Of a stretch of 34,791 nt of DNA, positions 8,086 to 16,220 are shown one piece after another. The stretch lies in the NCBI RefSeq assembly GCF_900078675.2, contig NZ_LT546237.1:1600373-1635163 (forward strand). The letters are read 5' to 3'. The stretch's first letter is position 1. Each line of letters starts with the position of its first letter. The notes beneath the pieces were generated by a model. The model was given only the letters and a program-made list of their open reading frames with translations. It was not told where the DNA came from and searched no databases. The position numbers and the translations under genes were made by a program. This stretch comes from Mycobacterium interjectum (GTDB taxonomy: Bacteria; Actinomycetota; Actinomycetes; Mycobacteriales; Mycobacteriaceae).

Positions 8086-9021
8086 CTACTGGAGATGATG
8101 GCGGCGGTCGTCGTCGTGCCGTGGTGCGTTGACGGTGGCGTGGATGTGGCTGAGCAGTGTATGTCGTGCAGGCTTGGCTTCAGGGACTGGTAGCAGTGGG
8201 TAGACGTGAATTGCTCCGGGGTCCTCGTGGTAGGTGATGCGGTCGTTGCCGATACAGTCGCGGAGTTGACGGCAGTCGGCGAGGAAGATGTCGCGGTCGC
8301 CGACGTAGAGGTCGATCGGTGGAAGGTTGTGCAGTTCACCGTGGATGGGGCTGACTCGGTTGTCGTCCGCCGGTAGGTGTCTGGCCCACACACGGCCGCA
8401 CTCGCGCAGCCCGGGAACCGCGAGCCATGGATCGCGTTTTGCGATGGTGGCGATGGCGGGATTGGTGAGTGCGATGTCGAGCCAGGGACTGATCAGGGTC
8501 AGTCCAAGGGGCGGGGTGGCTCCGGCGATGATCACCGTTTGGGTAGCTGCCAGGGCCAGTCCCGCTCCGGAGGAGTCGCCAGCGATGTAGATAGGGCCTT
8601 GTTGTGCCGCTCTGCCCATCACTGTCCCCAGCAAGTCGATCGCTTCTTCGGCGCAGTGTTGTGGCGCGAGACCATAGAGAGGCACGTGTACGGGGCGCCG
8701 GGTCGCGTCGGCGATCGCGCAGACGAGTTTCCAGTGCGCGCGCTCGATTTGGTTGACGTAGGCACCGCCGTGGACGTAGACAACCGACGACCGGTCGGCA
8801 GCAATGGTCTCGCTGCCGCTGGATTGCACTGTGTAGCAGTCGAACCCGTCGATAGTGTCGCGGGTCAGCTGGTAACGAGCTGACTTGGCCAGTTGCGAGG
8901 GTGGTCCGCCGGCACTCTTGGGCCGACTGAGGTAGGCGCGCGCGCTCTGGGGTGTTGCGTAGGTGCGGGGTCGACGTACGAGGCGCCCGTAGGTAGCGAT
9001 GGCGTGCATCTGCCACGACAT
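8086..9021 (-). CDS. Alpha/beta hydrolase of the hormone-sensitive lipase (HSL) family, esterase-like
   Basis: The 311-residue protein starts at ATG 9021. It has the HSL oxyanion motif as VYVHGGAYVNQ near residue 82, the nucleophile elbow GDSSGAG near residue 150, the acid in YVGDRDIFLAD near residue 238, and the histidine in GAIHVYPLL near residue 272. This gives a complete triad and resembles actinobacterial LipH/LipI-type carboxylesterases. It lies 26 bp after the FAD dehydrogenase gene and 9 bp before the P450. In this setting it may release a 2-hydroxy acid from an ester, which is inference from gene order. Confidence 0.9.
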   Translation of the reverse strand: MSWQMHAIATYGRLVRRPRTYATPQSARAYLSRPKSAGGPPSQLAKSARYQLTRDTIDGFDCYTVQSSGSETIAADRSSVVYVHGGAYVNQIERAHWKLVCAIADATRRPVHVPLYGLAPQHCAEEAIDLLGTVMGRAAQQGPIYIAGDSSGAGLALAATQTVIIAGATPPLGLTLISPWLDIALTNPAIATIAKRDPWLAVPGLRECGRVWARHLPADDNRVSPIHGELHNLPPIDLYVGDRDIFLADCRQLRDCIGNDRITYHEDPGAIHVYPLLPVPEAKPARHTLLSHIHATVNAPRHDDDRRHHLQ

Positions 9022-9047
9022 CCGTCCGCCCTATTGCAGTTGCGGTG

Positions 9048-10877
9048 TCATCGGGCGACCGCAATTTTGAAGACAGCGCTGCTGATCGTTCCGAATGCAT
9101 TGTGGCCGCCGATGAATAGGCGTTTGGTGTCGTAGCCGGCGACGTCTTTCATGTTCTGCCCGCCGAAGCGGGCCACGGCGGCGCCGTCGGGCAGCACGAC
9201 CTCTACGCCGAGCAACCCGTGGCGCACCGCTCGGCGTTCGTCGCCCGTTGCGTAGGCGAGCAGTTCGCCGACGGTGCGTTCGGTTTTCTCGGTTGGGATG
9301 GCGGGGCATGTCACGCCTTCCTCGTCGAGTTTCTTCGATAGCTCGTCGACGGTGACTGCGGCGCCGACCACCAAGTTCAAGTTGCCGGTGTTCACCTCGA
9401 CCGTGGTGTCGCCACCATCGGCTTGCGCAGCGCAACGTGGACGGCGGTTGAGCGCAGCGCGCACCGCGGCCTCGAAAGCGGGCAGCCCGGGTTCCTCCGG
9501 TGACACTTCGGGCAGCATGATGCCCGGATTGAAGCGCTGCGCGGGATCGAAGACCTGCTTGAGGACACGCTGGGCCGCGATCTCCACCGGGGTGAAGCGT
9601 TTGGTCATGAATTGGATCTTCTCGGTACCGACACCGTGCTCGCCGGTGATGGTGCCACCCAACTGCAATGCCGCTTCGATGATCTGGTTATTCGCGGCCT
9701 CCAGCGCAGCGGCGGCGTCGGGGTTCTCCTTGTCGTAGAACGTGGTCGGGTGCAGGTCACCGTCGCCGGCGTGTCCGGTCACAGCGATAAACAGCAGTGC
9801 GTCGGAGTGTCGCTTGGCGGCATCCTGAATTGCCTGCTGCATCTCCGGGATGTGCTGGCGGGGAACGGTGACGTCGCCGATGAAAAACCCCTTGCCGCTG
9901 CGGACGACGGCGTCCGGGGCGTGCAGGCGCCCGTACCACAGTTTGGCGCGGGCGTCATCGTCGTCGGCGCGGCGCACCTCGACGGCGCGTTGCCGCAGCA
10001 CTGCCTCCACGATCTCGGCGTCGCGGTCGACCTCGTCGGCGGTGCCGTCGACGTCGATGAGCACGATCGCATCGGCATCGGCTGGATAGCCCGTGTCGGT
10101 GAACTGCTGCAGTCCGGCGATACCGACGCGGTCGAGCCATTCGACCGCCGCGGGCACAGTCCCCGTCTGAATGATCGCGGAGATGGTTTCGGCCGCCTCA
10201 CGGGCTGTGTTGAAGCTGCCCATCAGGCTGCGGGTGACCGGCGGGATGGGCCGCAGCGCCACGGTAGCCTCGGTCAGGATGGACAGGGTGCCTTCTGACC
10301 CGATGAGCACGCCCAGCAGGTCAGGTCCGTCGTCATCGGCACTGAATTGCACTACCGAGCCGTCGGCGAGCACCGCCTCCACGGCCACCACGTGGTTGTA
10401 TGTGACGCCGTATTTGAGAGCGTGTGGGCCACCGGCGTTTTCGATGATATTGCCGCCGACCGTCGCCAGGTGTGCCGACACGGGGTCCGGTGAGAACACC
10501 AGCTTGTGCGGGGCTAACCGCTCCTGCAGATCGGAATTGATGACGCCGGGCTGGACGCGGGCGGTGCGAGCTGCCGGGTCGATGTCGAGAACCCGATTCA
10601 TCTTCGTCAGGTCGATTATCACGCGGTCCGAACCGGCCATGACTCCGGCACTGCAGTTCGACGCTCCGCCGCGGGTGACCAACGCGACATCGTGTTCAGC
10701 CGCGACTTTCACGATTGCGACGACCTCGTCGCGAGTGTGCGGGCGTAGCACCAGAGCGGGTTGTTGACCGAAACCCCAATAGTCTTTTGCATTTTCGGCC
10801 AGGGTGGTGGCGTCAGTGGCCACTGCGTCGGGGCCGCTCAGGACCGCGGCAAACGCCGATACGATCGTGTCATCCAT
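9048..10877 (-). CDS. FAD-linked 2-hydroxy-acid dehydrogenase, GlcD-like with a GlcE-like C-terminal extension
   Basis: The enzyme should oxidise a D-2-hydroxy acid to the 2-oxo acid. ATG 10877 gives 609 residues; AGGAGG overlapping the decarboxylase stop lies 6 nt upstream of it, whereas an ATG at 10883 abuts that site. Residues about 1-470 match GlcD/D-lactate dehydrogenase: the FAD (PCMH) segments TRGGASNCSAGVMAG and GGNIIENAGGPHALKYG, then the C-terminal metal/substrate motifs TGHAGDGDLHP and GEHGVGTEKI. Residues about 495-609 repeat part of an FAD-binding domain as in GlcE, ending GGQNMKDVAGYDTKRLFIGG. GlcD and GlcE are normally separate, and the iron-sulfur GlcF is absent here. Next to a benzoylformate-decarboxylase-like gene, a mandelate-type substrate is plausible. 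Confidence 0.88.
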   Translation of the reverse strand: MDDTIVSAFAAVLSGPDAVATDATTLAENAKDYWGFGQQPALVLRPHTRDEVVAIVKVAAEHDVALVTRGGASNCSAGVMAGSDRVIIDLTKMNRVLDIDPAARTARVQPGVINSDLQERLAPHKLVFSPDPVSAHLATVGGNIIENAGGPHALKYGVTYNHVVAVEAVLADGSVVQFSADDDGPDLLGVLIGSEGTLSILTEATVALRPIPPVTRSLMGSFNTAREAAETISAIIQTGTVPAAVEWLDRVGIAGLQQFTDTGYPADADAIVLIDVDGTADEVDRDAEIVEAVLRQRAVEVRRADDDDARAKLWYGRLHAPDAVVRSGKGFFIGDVTVPRQHIPEMQQAIQDAAKRHSDALLFIAVTGHAGDGDLHPTTFYDKENPDAAAALEAANNQIIEAALQLGGTITGEHGVGTEKIQFMTKRFTPVEIAAQRVLKQVFDPAQRFNPGIMLPEVSPEEPGLPAFEAAVRAALNRRPRCAAQADGGDTTVEVNTGNLNLVVGAAVTVDELSKKLDEEGVTCPAIPTEKTERTVGELLAYATGDERRAVRHGLLGVEVVLPDGAAVARFGGQNMKDVAGYDTKRLFIGGHNAFGTISSAVFKIAVAR

Positions 10878-10887
10878 TGGCATCCTC

Positions 10888-12501
10888 CTAGCTGCCGAAT
10901 CCGCCCGTGACGGGTGTGGTGCGCGCGTTGATCAGGGTGGGTCGGTCGCGGTCGGCGATGCCCGCCTTGACCAACTCGAATACCTCATCGGAGCTGTGTG
11001 CTTCGTGGGCGTCGACGCCATAGCTGGCCGCGGTTCTCACGATGTCGAGGCCGGGGATGTCCAGCCCGGGGACGTTCGGGGTCTTTTCCCAGACGCCGAA
11101 TTCTTTGACCACGCCGTACTCGGCGTTGGAAGCCACGACAACGGTTACCGGGACCCTGTATCGCGCCGCGCTCCACAGCGCGGTGATCGCGTAGTGCATC
11201 GAGCCGTCGCCCATGAGCGCGACCACGGGCCGATCCGGTGCCGCGATTTGGGCGCCAACCGATGCGGGTAGGCCCCACCCGAGTCCGCCGCCGGCCGCGG
11301 ACAGATGCGACAGCGGTTTGCCCGGACGGATGCTTTCGGTCATGGGGATCTCGTTGCTGCCGGCTTCGCTGACCCACAGCGTGTCATCGGGTGCGGCGTG
11401 GCCGACGGCCGTCCACAGGTCCGCGGGCTTCAGCGGCACCTGCGCCGACACCCGTTCGGGGACGCCCGCGCGCGGAGTGGGGGTGGGCCGTTGGGTGGGT
11501 TTCACCGTCGTAGCCAGAGCCTGGGCCGCTTTGCGGACGTCGGCGACGATCGCATCCCCGACGGGGGCGCGGGCGGCCTCGTCGGGATCGTTGGTGATTT
11601 GGATCAAGCTTGCGCCCTCGGGTAGGTAAGGCCCGGGCACCAATGGGTAGTAGCGGAACACCGCAGTCCCGATCGTGAGGATGAGGTCGTGGCCGGCGAG
11701 AATCTGCGAGATCCAGCCCGCGCCCGGTGGCAGCGCGCCGTGATAGAGCCGGTGATTCTCCGGGAATCCGCTCCAGCCGGTCAATGGGGCGGTGAACACC
11801 GGCGATTCGGTGCGCTCGGCCAGTTCGATCACCGCGTCGTACGCGTCGTAGCGGTCGATGTCGCCGCCGACGACGATCGCCGGTGATGTGGCGGCGTCTA
11901 ATCGTGCAGCGACCTGCTCGGCCAACTCGGTCGGGAAACCCGTCGCGTGGGTCACGGTGCGGTCGCGCACCACCTTGATATCGGCGAGCTGTTCGTCGGT
12001 CAGTTCGATAGGCATGTCGTCCATCGGGAGCGAGACGAATACCGGTCCCATCGGCGGGGTGGTCGCCAGGTGGATCGCGCGGGCAAGCACGGCGGGGGAT
12101 TCGCTCGCGATCGCCGGCTCGGCGGCCCATTTCACGAAAGGCTTGGGCGTGGTGGTGGGTTCGTGATTAGTCAGCAGGCAGTACTGGTTTTGCATGTTGC
12201 GGCGCTGGTTGCCTGCCGTGATGATCAGGGGCGTCTTGTTGACGTAGGCGTTGTAGATCTGGCCTTGCGCGTTACCCATTCCGGGCGCGGTGTGCAGGTT
12301 AACCACGGCGGGGCGCCGGGTGACTTGTGCGTAGGCGTCGGCCATCCCGACCGGGATCATCTCCTGCAGGCCGAGGAAGTATCGGAAGTCGTCGGGAAAG
12401 TCTTGCAGCAGGGCCAATTCGGAAGAACCGGGGTTGCCGAACCAGGTGGTCAGATTGTGTGATCGGAACAGGTCAAGGATGGCGTCGCGCACTGTGGACA
12501 C
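10888..12501 (-). CDS. mdlC: Benzoylformate decarboxylase-like ThDP enzyme
   Basis: The 537-residue protein aligns by eye along its length with Pseudomonas benzoylformate decarboxylase (MdlC), which converts benzoylformate to benzaldehyde and CO2. Active-site positions are kept: Ser26 in GNPGSSEL, Glu47 in GLQEM, His70 in VNLHTAPG. The ThDP/Mg motif is GDGSMHY with the paired asparagine in VVASNAEYG. The second catalytic histidine of MdlC (FRYH) is Tyr285 here (AVFRYYPLVPG). Benzoylformate decarboxylase variants at that position are reported to retain activity, so the function may survive, but substrate range could differ. The start is a GTG. It lies 37 bp after the first operon gene and 10 bp before the dehydrogenase start used here. 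The gene symbol is by similarity only. Confidence 0.87.
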   Translation of the reverse strand: MSTVRDAILDLFRSHNLTTWFGNPGSSELALLQDFPDDFRYFLGLQEMIPVGMADAYAQVTRRPAVVNLHTAPGMGNAQGQIYNAYVNKTPLIITAGNQRRNMQNQYCLLTNHEPTTTPKPFVKWAAEPAIASESPAVLARAIHLATTPPMGPVFVSLPMDDMPIELTDEQLADIKVVRDRTVTHATGFPTELAEQVAARLDAATSPAIVVGGDIDRYDAYDAVIELAERTESPVFTAPLTGWSGFPENHRLYHGALPPGAGWISQILAGHDLILTIGTAVFRYYPLVPGPYLPEGASLIQITNDPDEAARAPVGDAIVADVRKAAQALATTVKPTQRPTPTPRAGVPERVSAQVPLKPADLWTAVGHAAPDDTLWVSEAGSNEIPMTESIRPGKPLSHLSAAGGGLGWGLPASVGAQIAAPDRPVVALMGDGSMHYAITALWSAARYRVPVTVVVASNAEYGVVKEFGVWEKTPNVPGLDIPGLDIVRTAASYGVDAHEAHSSDEVFELVKAGIADRDRPTLINARTTPVTGGFGS

Positions 12502-12538
12502 TGGTGGTCATCGCTTTCATGGGAAGTTACCGAAGGGG

Positions 12539-13378
12539 TCAGTCGAGTTCCCCGCGCACGGGGTTGAGCGCCCAGTTCAAGGCGAAGTCGGCGACTTCTT
12601 CCCATCCTGGTGCGCCGCAGGTGAAGTGGTCTCGCTGGGGGAACAGCTTGTAGGCGGTGATCGCGGTCGAGTGTTCGACGTTTTTCCTGTAGTTCTCGTG
12701 CTGCACCGCCGGCGGCAGGATGTGGTCGCGTCCGCCGGCGATGAACAGCAGCGGCGCGCGATCGTCGTTGGCGAAGTTGTATGTGGTGGCAGCGTTGTGA
12801 GCGAAATTGGCCAGTCCGCCCTGGAACAGGATCCGCCCCGGAACCGGGACGGCGTAACGGTCATAGGCGATCATAGATTCAGATTCGCCGAGCGTGTTGG
12901 TGAACGCGTAATGAAATTGTGCGGCCGTGATGGGCACCGCGCGGTGCACATTGGCGGGATTTTTCAGTACCGGGAACGTAGCCCGGATTTCTGAGAATGG
13001 CAGTGCTTTGATGCCCTTGACGGCAGCACCATCGATGGACACCCCGGCTTGCCCGTAGCCGGCGTCCAGGAGCAGCTGCACAAAGGTGCCCCCGAACGAG
13101 TGGCCCATCAATATCGGCGGTTCGGCAAGTCCATCGATGAGCTCGGCAAGGTGATCGAAGACCTCCCGCACCCCAAGTTGCGCCAAGGGTGTGGCGTCTT
13201 TGCGCAGAGCTGCGACACCGGCCGCGCCCGGGGCGACACCGGGGTAGCCCGGTGTCAAGACGTCATAACCACGGGCGCGGTAACGCGCCACCCAGTCCTC
13301 CCAAGCCAACGGCGTCATCCACAGCCCGTGGATGAGAACGATCGTCTGCTCAGAAGCGGCTTTCATGGCAGCAAGCAT
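12539..13378 (-). CDS. Alpha/beta hydrolase, first gene of the decarboxylase operon
   Basis: The protein has 279 residues from ATG 13378, or 275 from ATG 13366; neither has a clear Shine-Dalgarno. The triad is complete: LIHGLWMTP oxyanion region near residue 18, GHSFGG nucleophile elbow near residue 95, acid in FIAGGRDHILPP near residue 222, histidine in FPQRDHFTCG near residue 250. It fits actinobacterial esterase/lipase-like hydrolases. A TAGGCT (-10-like) on the minus strand at 13417-13412 lies close to the 16-bp palindrome, so this is the promoter-proximal gene. It may hydrolyse an ester or lactone feeding the 2-hydroxy-acid route. Confidence 0.87.
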   Translation of the reverse strand: MLAAMKAASEQTIVLIHGLWMTPLAWEDWVARYRARGYDVLTPGYPGVAPGAAGVAALRKDATPLAQLGVREVFDHLAELIDGLAEPPILMGHSFGGTFVQLLLDAGYGQAGVSIDGAAVKGIKALPFSEIRATFPVLKNPANVHRAVPITAAQFHYAFTNTLGESESMIAYDRYAVPVPGRILFQGGLANFAHNAATTYNFANDDRAPLLFIAGGRDHILPPAVQHENYRKNVEHSTAITAYKLFPQRDHFTCGAPGWEEVADFALNWALNPVRGELD

Positions 13379-13411
13379 GCGGAATCGAGGCGGGCGCCGG
13401 CAATGAACCGC

Positions 13412-13472
13412 AGCCTAAAACGACCCCGGCGAACGTTGTGCCAGGGCACAATATCGCGCGGCGCTTTAAGAT
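13412..13472. promoter_or_regulatory. Divergent promoter with a perfect 16-bp palindrome
   Basis: TTGTGCC-AG-GGCACAA (13436-13451) is a perfect inverted repeat. A minus-strand TAGGCT (13417-13412) can serve the hydrolase/decarboxylase operon, and a plus-strand TAAGAT (13467-13472) lies 7 nt before GTG 13480 of the PucR-type gene. The palindrome would cover both -35 regions. This suits binding by the adjacent regulator and control in both directions. The assignment is from geometry alone. Confidence 0.6.
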
Positions 13473-13479
13473 CCGGTAC

Positions 13480-14670
13480 GTGCCGCAGCAACGAACACGG
13501 ACAGTTCTCACCGATCGCGTCCGCGCACAGTCGGAGGCGATCGTGGCCAAGGTCCTCACTGTGCTGAGCAGTGAAGTTCCTGACTACGTCCTCACCCGTG
13601 ACGATAGAGGCAACACAGTTCAGGACAATATCGCCAGTTACCTCGCCGAGATGCTGGAGTGGATCGACCTCGGCGCCGAGCCCGGCCACCAGAGTTTCGA
13701 CTCCGCTATTCGTCACCGCGCCAGCCAGGGCCTGACACTATCCAGCTTGCTGCACGCCTACAGGCTTGGCGCGGCAACCATTTGGGACGAGCTGGCACGG
13801 CTGGCGGACACAGACGAAATCGAAAAAGAGGCGCTGATCGCGGCAACGCCATCCATCTTTGCCTGGATGAACACCAATTCGCTTCGCGCTCACTCGGTTT
13901 TCCGTGAGATCGAGATCCGGGATGCGCGGCGCAACGAACAGGTACGAGCCGCGCGGCTGGATACGATTCTGTTCAACGACTCCAGCATCGGAGCGGCGTT
14001 CTGGGACGCCGTCGCCGCACTCGGTCTCCCACGGGCGGGCCAACTGACGGTCATCGCGGCCACCAGCGCCAAGCAAACATCGATGGGGGACTCGCCTCCC
14101 GACATCGAGACGCTCATCTCTGCGCACCCCGCTGTTCAAGACTCGTGGTTCCGCCTCACGTCTCATTCGCAATTAGGGGTCGTATCGCTTCGACGGGATC
14201 GCGCCGAAGCGCTGGACAGCATCGCCGGCACCATCTGCTCGGACATCCCGATCATGATCGGTCTCAGCAGCCCCTTCACCGAAATCGCTGACTGTTCGAA
14301 GGCCCGCGCCCAAGCGCAAGTCGCCATGTCAGCCTCCTCGAGCGGTCGCCCGACTACTCGCTACAACCGCGATGTCATAGCGGTGTTGCTCGCCAGTTCG
14401 CCAGACGCCGCCGCATCCATAGTGACGACCACACTGGGACCAGTCCTCGAGTTGCCAGCCGAACGCTGCGAACCACTACTCACTACGGTCTACACATGGC
14501 TACGGCTCGGCCAGTCCGTCTCGGCCACCGCCGACGAACTGCACTGTCACCGCAACACCGTCAACTACCGATTGCGTCGATTCGCCGAACTCACCGGACG
14601 ACCACTGGCCGACAATTTGTGGCTGGCGCAAGTCGCACTTGCGCTCGAGGCCCCACGCACTCAGAAGTGA
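13480..14670 (+). CDS. PucR/CdaR-type transcriptional regulator of the hydroxy-acid operon
   Basis: The 396-residue reading starts at GTG 13480, chosen because TAAGAT 7 nt upstream fits a mycobacterial leaderless promoter. The frame extends to GTG 13438, but that codon lies inside the palindrome. The protein has an amino-terminal RsbRD/PucR-like helical domain (HQSFDSAIRHRASQGLTLSS near residue 70), a central degenerate GGDEF-like domain, and the C-terminal PucR helix-turn-helix (SVSATADELHCHRNTVNYRL near residue 350). PucR-family proteins usually activate divergent catabolic operons in response to the substrate. Its position facing the hydrolase, decarboxylase and dehydrogenase genes fits that role. 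Confidence 0.88.
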   Translation: MPQQRTRTVLTDRVRAQSEAIVAKVLTVLSSEVPDYVLTRDDRGNTVQDNIASYLAEMLEWIDLGAEPGHQSFDSAIRHRASQGLTLSSLLHAYRLGAATIWDELARLADTDEIEKEALIAATPSIFAWMNTNSLRAHSVFREIEIRDARRNEQVRAARLDTILFNDSSIGAAFWDAVAALGLPRAGQLTVIAATSAKQTSMGDSPPDIETLISAHPAVQDSWFRLTSHSQLGVVSLRRDRAEALDSIAGTICSDIPIMIGLSSPFTEIADCSKARAQAQVAMSASSSGRPTTRYNRDVIAVLLASSPDAAASIVTTTLGPVLELPAERCEPLLTTVYTWLRLGQSVSATADELHCHRNTVNYRLRRFAELTGRPLADNLWLAQVALALEAPRTQK

Positions 14671-14781
14671 GCCACCAAGCCGATCAACCACAGTCAAGCC
14701 CGTTGAAGCGCGGCCTTCCAATTGGGCGGTGCGCCAGTCGAGGGCTACCCCTCACCGGGGCAGGTATCGGCGTAGATCGCG

Positions 14782-14982
14782 CTATGAAAGACGTTGGCGC
14801 ACAGCATGATAATCGGAGTACTTTGCCGGTAAAGCCGCACGTTCGATTTCCGCACTTTCACCGAGACTGGTGTCGAACAGCCGCCAGACCACCGGGCGGC
14901 AGTCTCGTCGGGCTCGATCCAGCTGGTGTAGTCGCCGCCCCTCCGGTTTACCCGTTTTTCGACGCTGCGAGATCTGCGGCAT
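14782..14982 (-). CDS. Small hypothetical protein coupled to the MmyB-like regulator
   Basis: A 66-codon frame starts at ATG 14982 and overlaps the regulator's TGA as TGATG, which suggests translational coupling. The product begins MPQISQRRKTGKPEG, is basic in its first half and ends ERAALPAKYSDYHAVRQRLS. No family is recognised. It could be a real small gene or a 3' UTR read-through frame. The rest of the 14671-14981 convergent gap shows nothing recognisable. Confidence 0.35.
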   Translation of the reverse strand: MPQISQRRKTGKPEGRRLHQLDRARRDCRPVVWRLFDTSLGESAEIERAALPAKYSDYHAVRQRLS

Positions 14983-15863
14983 CACTCACCGGGCTCACGT
15001 GGACTCGTTGCTGTGTCGCGGTCGTGTGGGCCTTCCACAGGTTGGCGGCCCACGACCGCGAGAAGGCGCAACTTGTCCATGCTCGATGTCCCAGCGGGCG
15101 GTGTGAGGATTACTAACTGCTGGCCGTCCATGGTTGCAAGCACTTCGCAGTCCAAAGGGATGGGACCGACTTGTGTGAGGAAGGTTTTGCGCTGGCTGCG
15201 CCGTACGGCCACGTCGTGACGCCTCCACAACTCGCCGAATTCGGGGCTTTGCTCAAGCAGGCCATCAACCAGTTCGCGCATATCGGGATCGTTGGGCCGG
15301 CGCCCCCACGCCGCCCGCAGATCCGCGACCCGGATGCGGGTGTGGTGAGTGTGTTCATCTTGCGGGATCGTGTCACGCGAGCGTGGGTCGGTGAACCAGC
15401 GCCAGCACATGCTGGCGTTAAGCCCGGCATCGCCGTTGGCCACCTCGCCCATCAACAGCTTAGCCAAATCGTTTTGGGCGAGCACGATCTCGGTATCTGA
15501 GCATACGAAGGCCGCCGCGTCGCGCAATTGATCGAGCAGGAACAGCAGGGCCGGCCGCACATGCAGGGTCTGCCATGGGCGGTCGGGGACAGCGTGACCG
15601 GCCAGTCGGTAGAGGTGGTCGGTTTCGTCCTCGGTCAAGCGCAATGCGCGGACGAGTGAGCGAACTATCTGCGGGGACGGCTGCGTGCTGCGGGCCTGCT
15701 CGAGGCGGCTGTAGTAGTCGACCGACATGCCGGCCAACTGGGCCACTTCTTCCCGCCGTAAGCCCGGCGTGCGGCGGCGCACGCCCGGCGACAAGCCCAC
15801 TTCTGCGGGACTGATCACCTCGCGTCGGCGCCGCAGGAACGCCGCCAGCGCGTCACGATCCAT
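14982..15863 (-). CDS. MmyB-like XRE-family helix-turn-helix regulator
   Basis: ATG 15863 gives 293 residues beginning MDRDALAAFLRRRRE, the standard opening of this family; longer in-frame upstream sequence looks non-coding. Residues 10-70 are the XRE helix-turn-helix (TPGLRREEVAQLAGMSVDYY, then SRLEQARSTQPS). Residues about 105-265 form the MmyB-like ligand domain, with CSDTEIVLAQNDLAKLL and MCWRWFTDPRSRD. Actinobacterial members often control a divergently transcribed oxidoreductase, and here an aldo/keto reductase lies divergently 357 bp away, making it the likely target. The domain is proposed to bind fatty-acid-like ligands in relatives. Confidence 0.9.
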   Translation of the reverse strand: MDRDALAAFLRRRREVISPAEVGLSPGVRRRTPGLRREEVAQLAGMSVDYYSRLEQARSTQPSPQIVRSLVRALRLTEDETDHLYRLAGHAVPDRPWQTLHVRPALLFLLDQLRDAAAFVCSDTEIVLAQNDLAKLLMGEVANGDAGLNASMCWRWFTDPRSRDTIPQDEHTHHTRIRVADLRAAWGRRPNDPDMRELVDGLLEQSPEFGELWRRHDVAVRRSQRKTFLTQVGPIPLDCEVLATMDGQQLVILTPPAGTSSMDKLRLLAVVGRQPVEGPHDRDTATSPREPGE

Positions 15864-16220
15864 TCGTCCATTGTCGTCACTGCATCCTCGCTTAGCCAGG
15901 GACTCCCGGTCCTCGGTTGAACGCGTCCTAGTTGGTCCGGCCGATTCGACGCAGACTGACCGCATGCGGACGAAGAACCCGGGATACCTCGCCGGCGCGG
16001 CTCAATGTAACGGCCATGTACGCCGTGTACGACAGGGGCGGCGGCTGGCGCTGATTTGAGGGGTTTGCCGACCGACCGGGAGGGCGCGACCTAAGGCCGT
16101 CATTCTCGATCTCAACGGGCGACGTGAACGGCGGCGTGCCGCAAAATCGTCAGTTGGCCGAAGCCACCGCACAACAACAAGATACGACGAGCCAGATATG
16201 ACTAACGAGGAGAATCACAC
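15864..16220. other. Divergent intergenic region between the MmyB-like regulator and the aldo/keto reductase
   Basis: The 357-bp gap should hold both promoters. A strong Shine-Dalgarno (GAGGAG, 16207-16212) precedes the reductase. No clear palindrome or -10/-35 pair stands out, and short frames here have no similarity or ribosome-binding site. Confidence 0.35.
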
